Below are positions 42,695 to 52,499 of a stretch of 64,000 nt of DNA, piece by piece. Within the stretch, counting starts at the first letter, position 1. Every line of letters starts with the position of its first letter. This DNA comes from JANMCE01 sp963791625. Its GTDB lineage: Bacteria; Actinomycetota; Acidimicrobiia; Acidimicrobiales; Ilumatobacteraceae. The stretch spans positions 744,001 through 808,000 of the forward strand of contig CAWBTA010000006.1 of assembly GCA_963791625.1 (NCBI GenBank). The letters run 5' to 3'. The notes beneath the pieces were generated by a model that had not been told where the DNA came from, did no database searches, and worked only from the letters and a program-made list of their open reading frames with translations. The position numbers and the translations under genes were made by a program.

Positions 42695-44572
42695 ATGATG
42701 CACGCGTCTCGAACCTCGCGAGGACGCGCCGCGCTCCTCACAGCCGGGCTCAGCCTGATGGCCGTCGGTTGGCCGACATCGTCGGCCACCGCTGCAACGC
42801 ACGTCGTGCAACCGAACCGTCTGCTGGACACCCGCGACAACACGGGCGGCCATCGCGGACGACTCGCAGCCGATGAGGTCTTCCAATTGGCCGTCGCAGG
42901 TGTTGGTGATGTCCCGACGAGCGCGCGTGCGGTGGCGTTGAATGTCACGGCAGTCAGTCCGCGGGGTGACGGTTTTCTGTCGGTGTGGCCGTGCGAAGGT
43001 GCCGAGCCAACTACATCGAACCTGAACTTTGTGAGTAGCCAAACTGTGGCCAACAGCGTCATCGTCGGCGTGGGTTCCGGTGGTCGGGTCTGTCTGCGCT
43101 CATCCGTCGCAACCGATGTGCTGGCCGATCTGTCGGCCTGGTTCGACGGCTCGTCGCCAGTGGCTCCGCTCGCTCCGGATCGACTGGTCGATACCCGCAA
43201 CGGCGTCGGCTCAGCGAACCGAAAGTTGAATGCCGGCGAAGTGCTCACCGTTGCCATCCGTAACCGATCGGGCGTGACCAGCGACGCAGCATCCGCCATT
43301 GCCAACGTCACGGCCGTGGCCCCGGACGGCGTCGGGTTTCTGACTGCGTACCCGTGCGATCAAGCGGTGCCCGGTACCTCCAACGTGAACTTCGACCGGG
43401 GCCGAAACGTGCCCAACGCGGTGGTAACCGCGCTCGCCGGGAACGGTTCGTTCTGCGTGACGACCAGCGTGGCTACGCACGTGCTTGTCGACCTCATGGG
43501 TTTCCTGCGGGAAGGAAGCGATTCCGTTGCGCTGCGACCCAAGCGGATTCTCGATACACGAAGCGGCGTCGGTTCCCCGAAGGGTCTGATGTCCGCTCCG
43601 CTGTCGACGGCGGTGGTGGACATCGCCGGCCACTCAGGAGTACCGAGCGGTGCCGGAGCCGTCGTGGTGAACATCACCTCGACGGATGCTTCGGCTGACG
43701 GATTCGTGACGGCCTACCCGTGCGACCGGCCCGTTCCGAACACGTCGAACCTCAACCTTGTTCGTGGTCGCAACGTTGCCAATCTTGCGGTCGTTCCGAT
43801 GGCGAACGACGGAACGGTCTGCATTGCCGCCACGGTCTACGCGGGTGGATCGGTGCACCTCATCGCGGATGTGATGGCTTGGTTGCCGGCCGAGGCCCTA
43901 CCTGCCGTGGTGCCTACCCGATTCCCAACCTTGGCTCTCGATGTTCCGATGCCGAGCGGCAGCGACTGCGCCCGCCGGGTGCGACCATCGCCCGAGATCA
44001 GGCCGGCCAACACGGCCAAGAATCACGCTACCGTCACGCCCCCCGTGCTTGACGGACCGGCGATCTTCCGGCGGGTGGACGGGAACTTTGCCGGCACGAC
44101 CGACGAGATCATGCAGTGGGCCGCATGCAAATGGGGTGTTGATGAGGACATCGTGCGGGGCATTGCAGCCGATGAATCGTGGTGGAACGACACCCAGATC
44201 GGCGACATGACGTCGAACAGCAGCGTGTGTGCGTACGGTCACCCGATAGGCGCCGACGGGGTAGCGGGACAATGCCCGCAGAGCCTCGGCCTCACGCAGC
44301 TCAAGTGGCAATATCACCAGGCCGCGTATCCGCAAGCGGCGGAGTCGAACGCCTACCAGCTCGATTATTCCTTCGCTGTTTGGCGATCCTGCTACGAGGG
44401 CAACGAGGTGTGGCTGAGCAGCATGGGCTACACAGCGGGTGACGTATGGGGCTGCGTCGGCCTCTGGTATTCCGGCAGCTGGCACACGCCCCACGGCGAG
44501 AGCTACGTCGGGCGGGTAAAGGGCTTCATCACCGAGCGCGTCTGGGAACAAGAGCGCTTTCTCACGCCGTAA
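42695..44572 (+). CDS. Second secreted lytic-transglycosylase-like protein with three surface repeats
   Basis: A paralogue of the preceding gene, 625 aa, starting three bases after it. The signal peptide (RAALLTAGLSLMAVGWPTSS), three RLLDTR-type repeats and the catalytic region IAADESWWNDTQ with SLGLTQLKWQYH are all kept. The Glu is present, but GLAQI has become GLTQL, so activity may differ. Tandem duplication is evident from full-length similarity. A nitroreductase gene ends eight bases downstream on the other strand. Confidence 0.78.
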   Translation: MMHASRTSRGRAALLTAGLSLMAVGWPTSSATAATHVVQPNRLLDTRDNTGGHRGRLAADEVFQLAVAGVGDVPTSARAVALNVTAVSPRGDGFLSVWPCEGAEPTTSNLNFVSSQTVANSVIVGVGSGGRVCLRSSVATDVLADLSAWFDGSSPVAPLAPDRLVDTRNGVGSANRKLNAGEVLTVAIRNRSGVTSDAASAIANVTAVAPDGVGFLTAYPCDQAVPGTSNVNFDRGRNVPNAVVTALAGNGSFCVTTSVATHVLVDLMGFLREGSDSVALRPKRILDTRSGVGSPKGLMSAPLSTAVVDIAGHSGVPSGAGAVVVNITSTDASADGFVTAYPCDRPVPNTSNLNLVRGRNVANLAVVPMANDGTVCIAATVYAGGSVHLIADVMAWLPAEALPAVVPTRFPTLALDVPMPSGSDCARRVRPSPEIRPANTAKNHATVTPPVLDGPAIFRRVDGNFAGTTDEIMQWAACKWGVDEDIVRGIAADESWWNDTQIGDMTSNSSVCAYGHPIGADGVAGQCPQSLGLTQLKWQYHQAAYPQAAESNAYQLDYSFAVWRSCYEGNEVWLSSMGYTAGDVWGCVGLWYSGSWHTPHGESYVGRVKGFITERVWEQERFLTP

Positions 44573-44580
44573 ACAAGGGC

Positions 44581-45234
44581 CTAGACCAACGGGGGGCCGT
44601 CAAAACGATCGCGGGTGACGAATGCGGCGACGGGGTTGCGGGCGAGCTTGGTCGGCTGCTTTATCGGGTGGCCGAGCATGATCGTGGCCGCAAGCGCGTG
44701 CTCCGCTGGCAGCCCCAGCAGGGGTCCGGCCGCTGGCTCGACCCGGCTGAGGAATGTGGTGAGCACGCCACCCAACCCGTGTGCTCGAGCCGCCAGCAGG
44801 ATCGACCAGCAGAACGGATAGATCGATGCGCCGCCCACGATGGCCGGTCGATCGAGGTCCTTGTCCATGGCGGAGATGAGCGACTGGTCAACCGCGATCG
44901 CGAGCACGACAGGCACCGTTGCGATGTTGTCGGTGAGCTCGTTGCGTACATGGCGCGGATGACTCGGTGGCACGTCGTTGTCGATGGCGTTGAACGCCGC
45001 TCGTGTCGATCCGCCGAGCGCCACGTAGTCATTCCACACCGCCTGCATCAACGCCGCCATCTCCGCCCGGATGGCGCGGTCGCCAACGACCGCAACCTTC
45101 CAGCCCTGGCGATTCCCACCGCTCGGCGCAAACCGGGCGGCGTCGAGAATTGCCAAAACCGTCTCGTCTGCCACCGGCTCGTCGGTAAAGGCCCGAACCG
45201 CTCCGGTCGTACGCAACGCCTCGGTCAGTTCCAA
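44581..45234 (-). CDS. Nitroreductase family protein
   Basis: The 217-aa protein begins (TTG start) LTEALRTTGAVRAFTDEPVA and contains FAPSGGNRQGWKVAVVGD, the FMN-binding opening of the nitroreductase fold, and ILLAARAHGLGGVLTTFLSR. These flavoproteins reduce nitro compounds, quinones or other acceptors with NAD(P)H. Substrate unknown. A second member of the family is at 51.8-52.5 kb. Confidence 0.88.
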   Translation of the reverse strand: MELTEALRTTGAVRAFTDEPVADETVLAILDAARFAPSGGNRQGWKVAVVGDRAIRAEMAALMQAVWNDYVALGGSTRAAFNAIDNDVPPSHPRHVRNELTDNIATVPVVLAIAVDQSLISAMDKDLDRPAIVGGASIYPFCWSILLAARAHGLGGVLTTFLSRVEPAAGPLLGLPAEHALAATIMLGHPIKQPTKLARNPVAAFVTRDRFDGPPLV

Positions 45235-45244
45235 CGGTTACCGG

Positions 45245-47508
45245 TCACTTGGCGGCTTGTTTGGCGCGGATGATGTTGAGGGCACTGCCGGCGTGGAACC
45301 AGTCGATTTGTTCGGGGCTGAAGGTGTGGGTGCACTGGAAGTCGATGACGCGGCCGTCGGTCTTCACGACCTGGCAGTGCACGGGCATATCGGGTGCCAG
45401 TGACGACAGGCCGAGCACGTTGATGCGGTCGGTCTCCTCGATCTGGTCGTAGGTTGCCGGATCGGCGAAGGTGAGCGGCAGCACGCCTTGCTTCTTGAGG
45501 TTGGCCTCGGCGATGCGGGCGAAGCTGCGCACCATGATCACCTTGCCGCCACGGAAGCGAGGCTCCATGGCAGCGTGCTCGCGGGATGATCCCTCGCCGT
45601 AATTCTTGTCACCAATGGCTACCCATGAGATGCCAGCCTCTGAATAGCGCTTGGCGATATCGGGGAATGGGCGACGCTCGCCATCGGTGACATCGAGGCC
45701 GACACCGACGGCGTCGTCGTAGGCGTTGACGGCCCCAAGGAAGAGGTTGCCCGAGATGTTCTCGAGGTGACCCCGGTACGTCAACCACTTACCGGCGGCC
45801 GAGATGTGGTCGGTGGTGCACTTGCCCTTGGCCTTCATCAGGATGGGCAAGCCCATGTAGTCCTTGCCGTCCCACGCGGTGAACGGCTCGAGCAGCTGCA
45901 GCCGATCGCTGGTGGGGGACACCACGACCGATACGCCGGAGGAGTCGGCGGGCGGCACGATGAATGTGTCGACACCGGCGTCGTAGCCCTTGGCCGGAAG
46001 TACCTCACCAACGGGCGGGTCGAGGCGAACCTGGTCGCCTGCGGCATTGGTGAGGGTGTCGGTGGTCGGGTCGAAGTCGAGTTGGCCGGACAGCGCGAGC
46101 GCAATGACGGTGTCGGGCGATGTGACAAACGACAGCGTGTTGGCGCTGCCATCGTTGCGCTTCGGAAAGTTGCGATTGAAACTATTCACGATGGTGTTCG
46201 GATGACCGGTGACCGATGCCGGGCGATCCCACTGACCGATGCACGGCCCGCACGCATTGGCCAGCACGGTGGCGCCGATAGCTTCGAGGTCGGCCATCAA
46301 ACCGTCGCGCTCGATGGTGGCCCGAATCTGCTCCGACCCTGGTGAAATGAGCAGCTCGCACTGCGCCTTCAAGCCCTTGGCCGCAGCCTGACGAGCGATG
46401 GACGCCGCACGGGTGATGTCCTCATACGACGAGTTGGTGCACGACCCAATGAGCGCGGCGGAAATGGACAGCGGCCAGCCTTCCTTGCGGGCCTCCGCGC
46501 CCACAGCAGCACCGACGCGATTGGCACGGTCGGGGGAGTGCGGGCCGTTGATGAGCGGCTTCAACTCATCGAGGTTGATTTCGATTAACTGGTCATACGA
46601 AGCGCCCTCGTCGGGACGGAGATCGACGGCTACGGCATTGGCGGCGTCGGCGATCGCCTCACGGCCGGTGGCCTTCAGATACGCCGCCATGTTGTCGTCG
46701 TAGGCGAACACCGAACAGGTGGCACCGATCTCGGCTCCCATGTTGCACACGGTGGCCTTACCGGTGGCCGAGATGGTGTCGGCACCCGGGCCGAAGTACT
46801 CGACGATAGCGCCGGTGCCACCTTCCACAGTGAGGACGCGGGCGACTTCGAGGATGACGTCTTTCGGCGACGACCAACCCGACAAGGTGCCGGTGAGACG
46901 GACGCCGATCACCTTGGGCCAGCGGACGTTGAACGGGAAGCCCGTGAGTACGTCGACCGCGTCGGCGCCACCAACACCGATGGCAACCATGCCGAGGCCG
47001 CCAGCGTTCGGAGTATGGCTGTCGGTGCCGATCATCATGCCGCCTGGGAAGCCGTAGTGCTCGAGCACGACCTGGTGGATGATGCCCGACCCTGGCCCCC
47101 AAAAGCCGATGCCGTACTTGGCCGAAACCGACTTCAGGAAGTCGTACACCTCGCGGTTGGTCTCGACAGCAACACCCATGTCGATCTTGGCACCCTGCTT
47201 GGCACTAATCAGGTGATCGCAATGCACCGTGGCCGGAACGGCCACTTGCGGCAGGCCGGCGGTCATGAACTGGAGCAGCGCCATCTGCGCGGTGGCGTCC
47301 TGCATGGCGACCCGGTCGGGATGGAAATCGGCGTAGCTGCGGCCTCGCTCCATCTCCTGGTTCTCCGGGTCGGTGAGGTGGTTGATGAGGATCTTCTCGG
47401 CCAAGGTCAGGGGCCGCCGAGGCGCTTGCGACCAAGTGCCGCACGGGCGGGCAGGGTGGCATAGACCGACGAGACGAGTTCGATGGGGGTACCGGCGCTT
47501 GCGGCCAT
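45245..47508 (-). CDS. acnA: Aconitate hydratase, with one-base frameshift near the start
   Basis: From RPLTLAEKILINHL onward the frame is a normal aconitase, with Fe-S cysteines in LIGSCTNSSYEDITRAAS and NACGPCIGQW, and the C-terminal swivel region (AIGDKNYGEGSSREHAAMEP). The natural start is ATG 47508 behind GAGGAG, giving MAASAGTPIELVSSVYATLP, but this frame reaches a stop after LGGP. Adding one base near 47414-47416 joins it to RPLTLAEK. Without that, only an internal start (about 47353) would be possible. It isomerises citrate to isocitrate. The break is probably a sequencing deletion. Confidence 0.9.
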
Positions 47509-47531
47509 GGTGGGCTCCTCTGGGGGTGACG

Positions 47532-47545
47532 ACTTGTATACAAGT
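47532..47545. promoter_or_regulatory. Perfect palindrome upstream of acnA
   Basis: ACTTGTATACAAGT is a 14-bp perfect palindrome 24 bp before the acnA start, overlapping a possible TATACT -10 element on the minus strand. Its core TTGTATACAA resembles operators of some GntR-family regulators. Regulator unknown. Confidence 0.6.
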
Positions 47546-47652
47546 ATAAGACAAGTCCTTCAAGCGCGCAACGCTATCGCCGGGGCCCACAGCGATAGGC
47601 GCCTCAGGTATGCCACGTGGCGAAGGGTGCGGTCATTTAGGATTAGTTGAGC

Positions 47653-48894
47653 ATGATTGATCCGCCTGTCCGCCAACTCGGTAACCCGGCGCGGGCGGGA
47701 ATCTCTCCCCGAGTGCTCGGCGTTGTGGCTCTCACCGTGGTCACCGCGGTCATCGCTTTTATCGCGCTCGGTGGGAAGAAGACGGCGACGGCACCCGCGA
47801 CGTCATCTACCTCGGCCGTGTCGTCCGGGACGACCGTTGCATCTCCGACATCGGCGGCCGGGCTGCCGCCGTTGCCTACGTCGCCCAAGCCCATGCCCGA
47901 CGGTGGTCTGTACAGCGGCCGACCACCCATGTTCGTTGTGGTGAGCTTTGACGGTGCCGCCGATCAAACACTGTTGGCGCATTGGGAAGAGGTCACCAAG
48001 AAGGCCCAGGCCCACATGTCGCTGTTCGTGTCGGGGGTGTATCTGCTCGGTGCCGAGAACAAGGACGCCTACCACGGCCCTCGTCACGGGGTGGGGGAGT
48101 CTGGCATCAACTTCGCGCCGGTTCCTCCCGGAAAGACAACGACCGACTTCCTGACCGAGACCGTGAACGGTCTGAAGCAGGCGCAGATCGACGGCCACGA
48201 GTTGGGGACGCACTACGGCGGCCACTGGTGCGGACCGAGTGGTGTCGACAGTTGGAACCGGGTCGACTGGGCCAATGAGCTCAACCAGTTCGACAACCTG
48301 ATGAACAACCTCGACACCGGCAACAAGCTCACCACTCCGCTCGGAACACCCTTCGTTCGACCGTCGATCGGCAGTCGCACGCCGTGTCTCGAAGGCAACC
48401 TCGACGCCCTCTATCCGGTCATCAAGGCGCGTGGCTACCGCTATGACGCAAGTGGTCGCCGCACCCTGACCGAATGGCCGAAGGACAAGAACGGTTTATG
48501 GCAGTACGGGTTTCCGACGGTCACCATGGAGGGTGTGAGTCGCCCGACGCTGACGGTCGATTTCTCGCTGCGCGAGAACATGGATCCGAAGAAAGACGCG
48601 GACGACGCCAAAGCCAAGGACATTTCCCGTCGGGTCTACGAAGGGTACAAAAAGGGCTTTGATTCGCTCTACTACGGCAACCGTGCACCCTTCGAAGTGT
48701 CGAACCACTTCGTTCATTTCACGAAGGACGCCTACAACCTTGCCGTTGAGAAACTGCTGCTTGAGGTGTGCCCGATGGCTGAGGTGCAATGCGTGAACTA
48801 TCGGGAGCTGACCGACTGGATGGACGCCCACAAGGACTCGATCGCCGGATTCGAAAAAGGTTCCTTCCCGAAACTCGCGAAACCGGCGGCCTGA
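47653..48894 (+). CDS. Membrane-anchored polysaccharide-deacetylase-like protein 1
   Basis: The 413-aa protein has one N-terminal membrane anchor (VLGVVALTVVTAVIAFIAL), a Ser/Thr/Pro/Ala linker, then a NodB-like domain. Motif equivalents are VVVSFDGAADQTLL (usually TFDD), HELGTHYGGHWCG (the H-x3-H pair) and RTPCLEGN (usually RxPY). The second Asp of the classical first motif is Gly, so the metal site is unusual. A conserved C-terminal block (NHFVHFTKDAYNLAVEK) is shared with the next gene. It presumably acts on cell-wall glycans outside the membrane. Confidence 0.72.
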   Translation: MIDPPVRQLGNPARAGISPRVLGVVALTVVTAVIAFIALGGKKTATAPATSSTSAVSSGTTVASPTSAAGLPPLPTSPKPMPDGGLYSGRPPMFVVVSFDGAADQTLLAHWEEVTKKAQAHMSLFVSGVYLLGAENKDAYHGPRHGVGESGINFAPVPPGKTTTDFLTETVNGLKQAQIDGHELGTHYGGHWCGPSGVDSWNRVDWANELNQFDNLMNNLDTGNKLTTPLGTPFVRPSIGSRTPCLEGNLDALYPVIKARGYRYDASGRRTLTEWPKDKNGLWQYGFPTVTMEGVSRPTLTVDFSLRENMDPKKDADDAKAKDISRRVYEGYKKGFDSLYYGNRAPFEVSNHFVHFTKDAYNLAVEKLLLEVCPMAEVQCVNYRELTDWMDAHKDSIAGFEKGSFPKLAKPAA

Positions 48895-48896
48895 CG

Positions 48897-50309
48897 ATGA
48901 CTGACCCGTGGGGCCCGCCCGAGGGCGAACCAATTCCGCTTTCGCCTCCCGTACTCATCGACATGCCGGTCGCGGCGCGACGCAGGCGCCGTCGCATCGC
49001 GCCGATTATCCCGACCACCATTGCGTTAGCGGTCCTCACCGCGGTAGGTGGCGTGGCAGCGGTCAACAAGGCCGGTGCCCGCACCGCGCTCACTGACGAA
49101 GACTTACCGGCCGCGGTCTCAAAACCTGCCACGGTGACGTCCGTCGTCACTATCCAGCCGACCACAACAGCGGCGGTTTCCTCGGGCGGCGCCACCACGG
49201 CAGCCCTTGCAGCGTCTACTGCTGCGTCTCCGACGATTGCGGCCCTCGCCCCGCCGGCTTCGACCACCACCACAACGGTCGCCGCCGCGTTGGCCAAGCC
49301 TCTGCCGCCCAGTGGATTGTACGACGGTGGGCGTCCGCCGCAGTTCGTCCTGGTCAGCTTCGATGGCGCGGCCGATCAGTCGATACTTGATCGTTGGACG
49401 GCCGTCAGTAGGAAGGTGCCCGCGCACATGAGCTTCTTCTTGTCGATGGTGTACATGCTCGGAAAACAAAAGCGCGATCTCTACCAGGGTCCGCGCCACA
49501 AGCCGGGCGAATCGAACATCGGGTTCGCGCCAACCGGCGGACAGCCGTTGCCCGAGTGGATGTCGATGACCGTGAAGGGTTTGCAGGACGCCCAACGCCA
49601 GGGCCATGAGTTGGGTATGCATTTCGGCGGGCACTGGTGCGGCGCGAGCGGCGTGCGGTCGTGGAACGGCGACGACTGGCGCGCCGATCTCACGGCGTCC
49701 GAGGCGCTCGGCGCCAACGTCGATGCCAACAACGAACTCAACTCCGGCGTCGGTTCACCCTTCCTCACCACGCCCATCGGCGCCCGCACCCCCTGTCTGG
49801 AAGGCAATCAAAACGAGCTTGAACCGGTGCTGGCCGAGAAGGGCTACCGCTACAACGCCAGCAAGACCCGCAACCTGAACGAGTGGCCCACCAACGGCAA
49901 CGGCGTCTGGCAATACGGATTTCCGTCTATCGCCATCGCCGGCAACAAACTGGCGCTCCTCGCCGTTGACTACAGCATCAACTACAACCTCGTCCCGAAC
50001 CACGGTGAGGCCAGCGCCAAGCGGGCTGCACAGATCGAACCCCTGGTGTACGACGGCTACATGAACGCATTCGACAACGTGTACCACGGGAATCGAGCGC
50101 CCCTGGAACTGTCGAATCACTTCACCCACATGAGCCACGACGCGTACAACAACGCCGTAGAAAAGTTCATGCTCAATGTGTGCCCCAAACCCGAGGTGCA
50201 CTGCGTGTCCTATCGCGAGGCCACCGACTGGATGGACGCCCACCACGACGGAATTGCCGGTTACCAAAAGGGTGACTTCGCCCGACTACCGCGCCGAGCG
50301 GCGGGTTGA
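48897..50309 (+). CDS. Membrane-anchored polysaccharide-deacetylase-like protein 2
   Basis: A paralogue of the previous gene, starting two bases after it. The 470-aa protein has an arginine-rich cytoplasmic stretch (AARRRRRR), a membrane helix (IIPTTIALAVLTAVGGVAAV) and a long Thr/Ala/Pro linker. The domain again has VSFDGAADQS, HELGMHFGGHWCG, RTPCLEGN and NHFTHMSHDAYNNAVEK. The linker is longer than in copy 1, so it may reach further into the wall. A GntR regulator begins three bases after its stop, making a three-gene operon. Confidence 0.72.
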   Translation: MTDPWGPPEGEPIPLSPPVLIDMPVAARRRRRRIAPIIPTTIALAVLTAVGGVAAVNKAGARTALTDEDLPAAVSKPATVTSVVTIQPTTTAAVSSGGATTAALAASTAASPTIAALAPPASTTTTTVAAALAKPLPPSGLYDGGRPPQFVLVSFDGAADQSILDRWTAVSRKVPAHMSFFLSMVYMLGKQKRDLYQGPRHKPGESNIGFAPTGGQPLPEWMSMTVKGLQDAQRQGHELGMHFGGHWCGASGVRSWNGDDWRADLTASEALGANVDANNELNSGVGSPFLTTPIGARTPCLEGNQNELEPVLAEKGYRYNASKTRNLNEWPTNGNGVWQYGFPSIAIAGNKLALLAVDYSINYNLVPNHGEASAKRAAQIEPLVYDGYMNAFDNVYHGNRAPLELSNHFTHMSHDAYNNAVEKFMLNVCPKPEVHCVSYREATDWMDAHHDGIAGYQKGDFARLPRRAAG

Positions 50310-50312
50310 GCC

Positions 50313-51050
50313 GTGCGTACGGTTCGCTATCAGGAGATCGCGCAGGCGCTGCGTGAACGGGTGATCGAGGGTGAGTTTCCGCCCGGCCGCTTGTTGCCGA
50401 GTGAGGCCGAACTGTCCTCCACCTACAGAGTCAGCCGCGTCACCATGCGCCGGGCGCTTGAGGTGCTACGCGAGGCCGGGGTGCTTGACGCCCGCCAGGG
50501 GTTTGGGTGGTTTGTCGCCACCGATCCGGTGCGTCAGAAGATCGGACGTCTCGGCACGATCGAGGCGCAAATGGCTGCGTCGGGCCTCACGCCCGGCCGC
50601 CGCATTTTGGAGTTTGCCTTCGTGGCCGCCGACCGTTCGGTTCGAGATGTCCTCGGCTGTGATCAGGTGCTGCGAGTGCGCCGGGTCAGCTTGGCTGACG
50701 ATGTCCCCTTCGCGCTGGTGACGGTGTTCTGCCCGGCCGACGTAGGCCAGCACCTGTCTCGCGCCGATGTCGAGCGGTCACCCTTCTATGAGCTGCTGCC
50801 CGAGTCGTTGGGTGACGCCACTCAGACCATTGGCGCCGCCGTCGTGGACGACAAAGACGCTCTGCTCTTGGAAGTGCCGCTCGGCTCGGCCGTGTTGCGT
50901 TGCGAAAGAGTGACGCGCAACCCGGCCGGACAGCCCGTGCTTTTCAGCACGCACATCTACCCGGCCCATCGCACCGAATTCGTGGTTGACCTCACCCACC
51001 CCGAACCGTCCATTGCCGCCACGGGACTGCGACTCGTCGCCGACAGCTAG
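50313..51050 (+). CDS. GntR-family regulator with UTRA domain
   Basis: The 245-aa protein (GTG start) has the GntR winged helix (IAQALRERVIEGEFPPGRLL, SRVTMRRALEVLREAGVLDA) and a UTRA effector domain (LTPGRRILEFAFVAADRSVR). Members of the HutC/UTRA branch often sense sugars or amino sugars. It lies directly behind the two deacetylase-like genes and probably controls them. Its stop overlaps that of the convergent comB-like gene. Confidence 0.9.
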   Translation: MRTVRYQEIAQALRERVIEGEFPPGRLLPSEAELSSTYRVSRVTMRRALEVLREAGVLDARQGFGWFVATDPVRQKIGRLGTIEAQMAASGLTPGRRILEFAFVAADRSVRDVLGCDQVLRVRRVSLADDVPFALVTVFCPADVGQHLSRADVERSPFYELLPESLGDATQTIGAAVVDDKDALLLEVPLGSAVLRCERVTRNPAGQPVLFSTHIYPAHRTEFVVDLTHPEPSIAATGLRLVADS

Positions 51051-51829
51051 CCCAAGGCGCTGTCGACAAACGCACCGTCGCGAAGGATCGGTGCCACTCG
51101 GCTCACGTCGTGGGCCGCGGCCATACCGACATCGTCGGCCCAGCCGAGGGCCAGCAGTTCGCGGCCCGAAGCCGTGCGCGCGATGTGCTCCACCAATCGG
51201 AAACGCGCCGATGCGAACGCGGCCCGTGCCGTGGCTGCTTCCGGCGAGCAGCACGGTTGGCGAACTGCGGCCGACGGGTCGAGAGCGTGGAGCACTGCGC
51301 CGGCACCGATCAGATCTTCTGCCGATGGCCGCAACGGTCCGGTGTTGGTGTACCAGCGCTCGCCCGCAGCGATCACCGCGATCGAGCCGCGGCCAGCGGC
51401 CAGGCTGGCTGCTCGGTCTGCCACCGCCGTCGCATTGCGTAGGCAGCCGGCCAGAATCGGTACCCCGAATGCCGCGGCCTTGTGCACGAGCGTTGCGCCG
51501 TTTATCGAAGGGATCACCAGTCGGCTGCCTTTGGGCAACCCGCTCAACGTTTGGGGAGAGATCGACCAACGCGACGTTTCGTTCACGGCAGTTCGATGGA
51601 CGGCCAACTCTGCCCCGAGCGACGCCGCGAACTCGGCCGCGCCGTCATCCCCCATCGGGTACGGGTAGACGAATCCGCCCCGGCCGACCGCTACATCGAC
51701 CGCGCTGGTAAACGAAAGCACGTCAACGATGATGATGACCGCCGCGTCCTGACCAATGGCGTGCAAACCCTCGCTGCCCCAGTCGAATCGGTAGGCGTCT
51801 TCGGTCTGACCCGCCGACGTGAGCGACAC
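51047..51829 (-). CDS. 2-phosphosulfolactate phosphatase (ComB) family protein
   Basis: The 260-aa protein (GTG start) contains AAVIIIVDVLSFTSAVDVAV, RLVIPSINGATL and ILAGCLRNATAVADRAA, typical of the ComB family. In methanogens ComB works in coenzyme M synthesis; in most bacteria the substrate is unknown. The next gene (nitroreductase) lies three bases upstream on the same strand. Confidence 0.85.
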   Translation of the reverse strand: MSLTSAGQTEDAYRFDWGSEGLHAIGQDAAVIIIVDVLSFTSAVDVAVGRGGFVYPYPMGDDGAAEFAASLGAELAVHRTAVNETSRWSISPQTLSGLPKGSRLVIPSINGATLVHKAAAFGVPILAGCLRNATAVADRAASLAAGRGSIAVIAAGERWYTNTGPLRPSAEDLIGAGAVLHALDPSAAVRQPCCSPEAATARAAFASARFRLVEHIARTASGRELLALGWADDVGMAAAHDVSRVAPILRDGAFVDSALG

Positions 51830-51832
51830 CGG

Positions 51833-52471
51833 CTACCAGGTATCCCAGTGCACCAGTTCGGTGGTGTCGAGCCGTTTGGCCGGCTTGAAGTCGGTGCCCA
51901 GCGTGTAGGCGATGGGGAAGAGCCCGGCCTGCGTGTAGTGGTCGAACGGGATCCCGCAGATGTCAGCCACTTCCTTTTCGTTCGGGAGCGACAGGGTCGT
52001 CCACGCCGTACCAAGGCCGCGCTCGCGGGCAGCCAGCATGAAGCTCCACACGGCCGGCAGAATCGACCCCCACGCGCTGGCACCGTGAGCAACGCTCGCG
52101 TCGTCGAGGCGGCCGTGGATGACCGGAATCATCATGACCGGCACGCGGTGAAAGTTCTGTCGCAAGTAGATGGCCGAGCTGCGCACGGCACCCATCTGGT
52201 CGTTGCGCGGGTCGCCCTCGGGCCATTGCTGGGAGCGTTTGGCGTACTCGTCGAAGTTGGCGCCGTACAGGTCGGCAATGGCCTTCTTCTTGGCGGCATC
52301 CTCAACGAAGACGAAGCCCCACCCCTGACTGTTCGATCCGGTCGGCGCCTGCAGCGCAAGATCGAGACACTCCATGATCACCTCACGGGGCACCGGCGTG
52401 TCGAAGTCCAGCCGCTTGCGCACCGCTCGAGTCGTTGAAAGCACGTCGTCCGCAGAAAGATTCAGCCTCAT
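51833..52471 (-). CDS. Nitroreductase family protein
   Basis: The 212-aa protein has VRKRLDFDTPVPREVIMECL and ALQAPTGSNSQGWGFVFVED (FMN-binding opening), and FMLAARERGLGTAWTTLSLP near the C-terminus. It resembles the actinobacterial Acg/nitroreductase type. It is distinct from the gene at 44.6 kb (low identity by eye). Substrate unknown. Confidence 0.87.
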   Translation of the reverse strand: MRLNLSADDVLSTTRAVRKRLDFDTPVPREVIMECLDLALQAPTGSNSQGWGFVFVEDAAKKKAIADLYGANFDEYAKRSQQWPEGDPRNDQMGAVRSSAIYLRQNFHRVPVMMIPVIHGRLDDASVAHGASAWGSILPAVWSFMLAARERGLGTAWTTLSLPNEKEVADICGIPFDHYTQAGLFPIAYTLGTDFKPAKRLDTTELVHWDTW

Positions 52472-52499
52472 CCCTGCATTGTGTCAGACGGCCCCTGCG

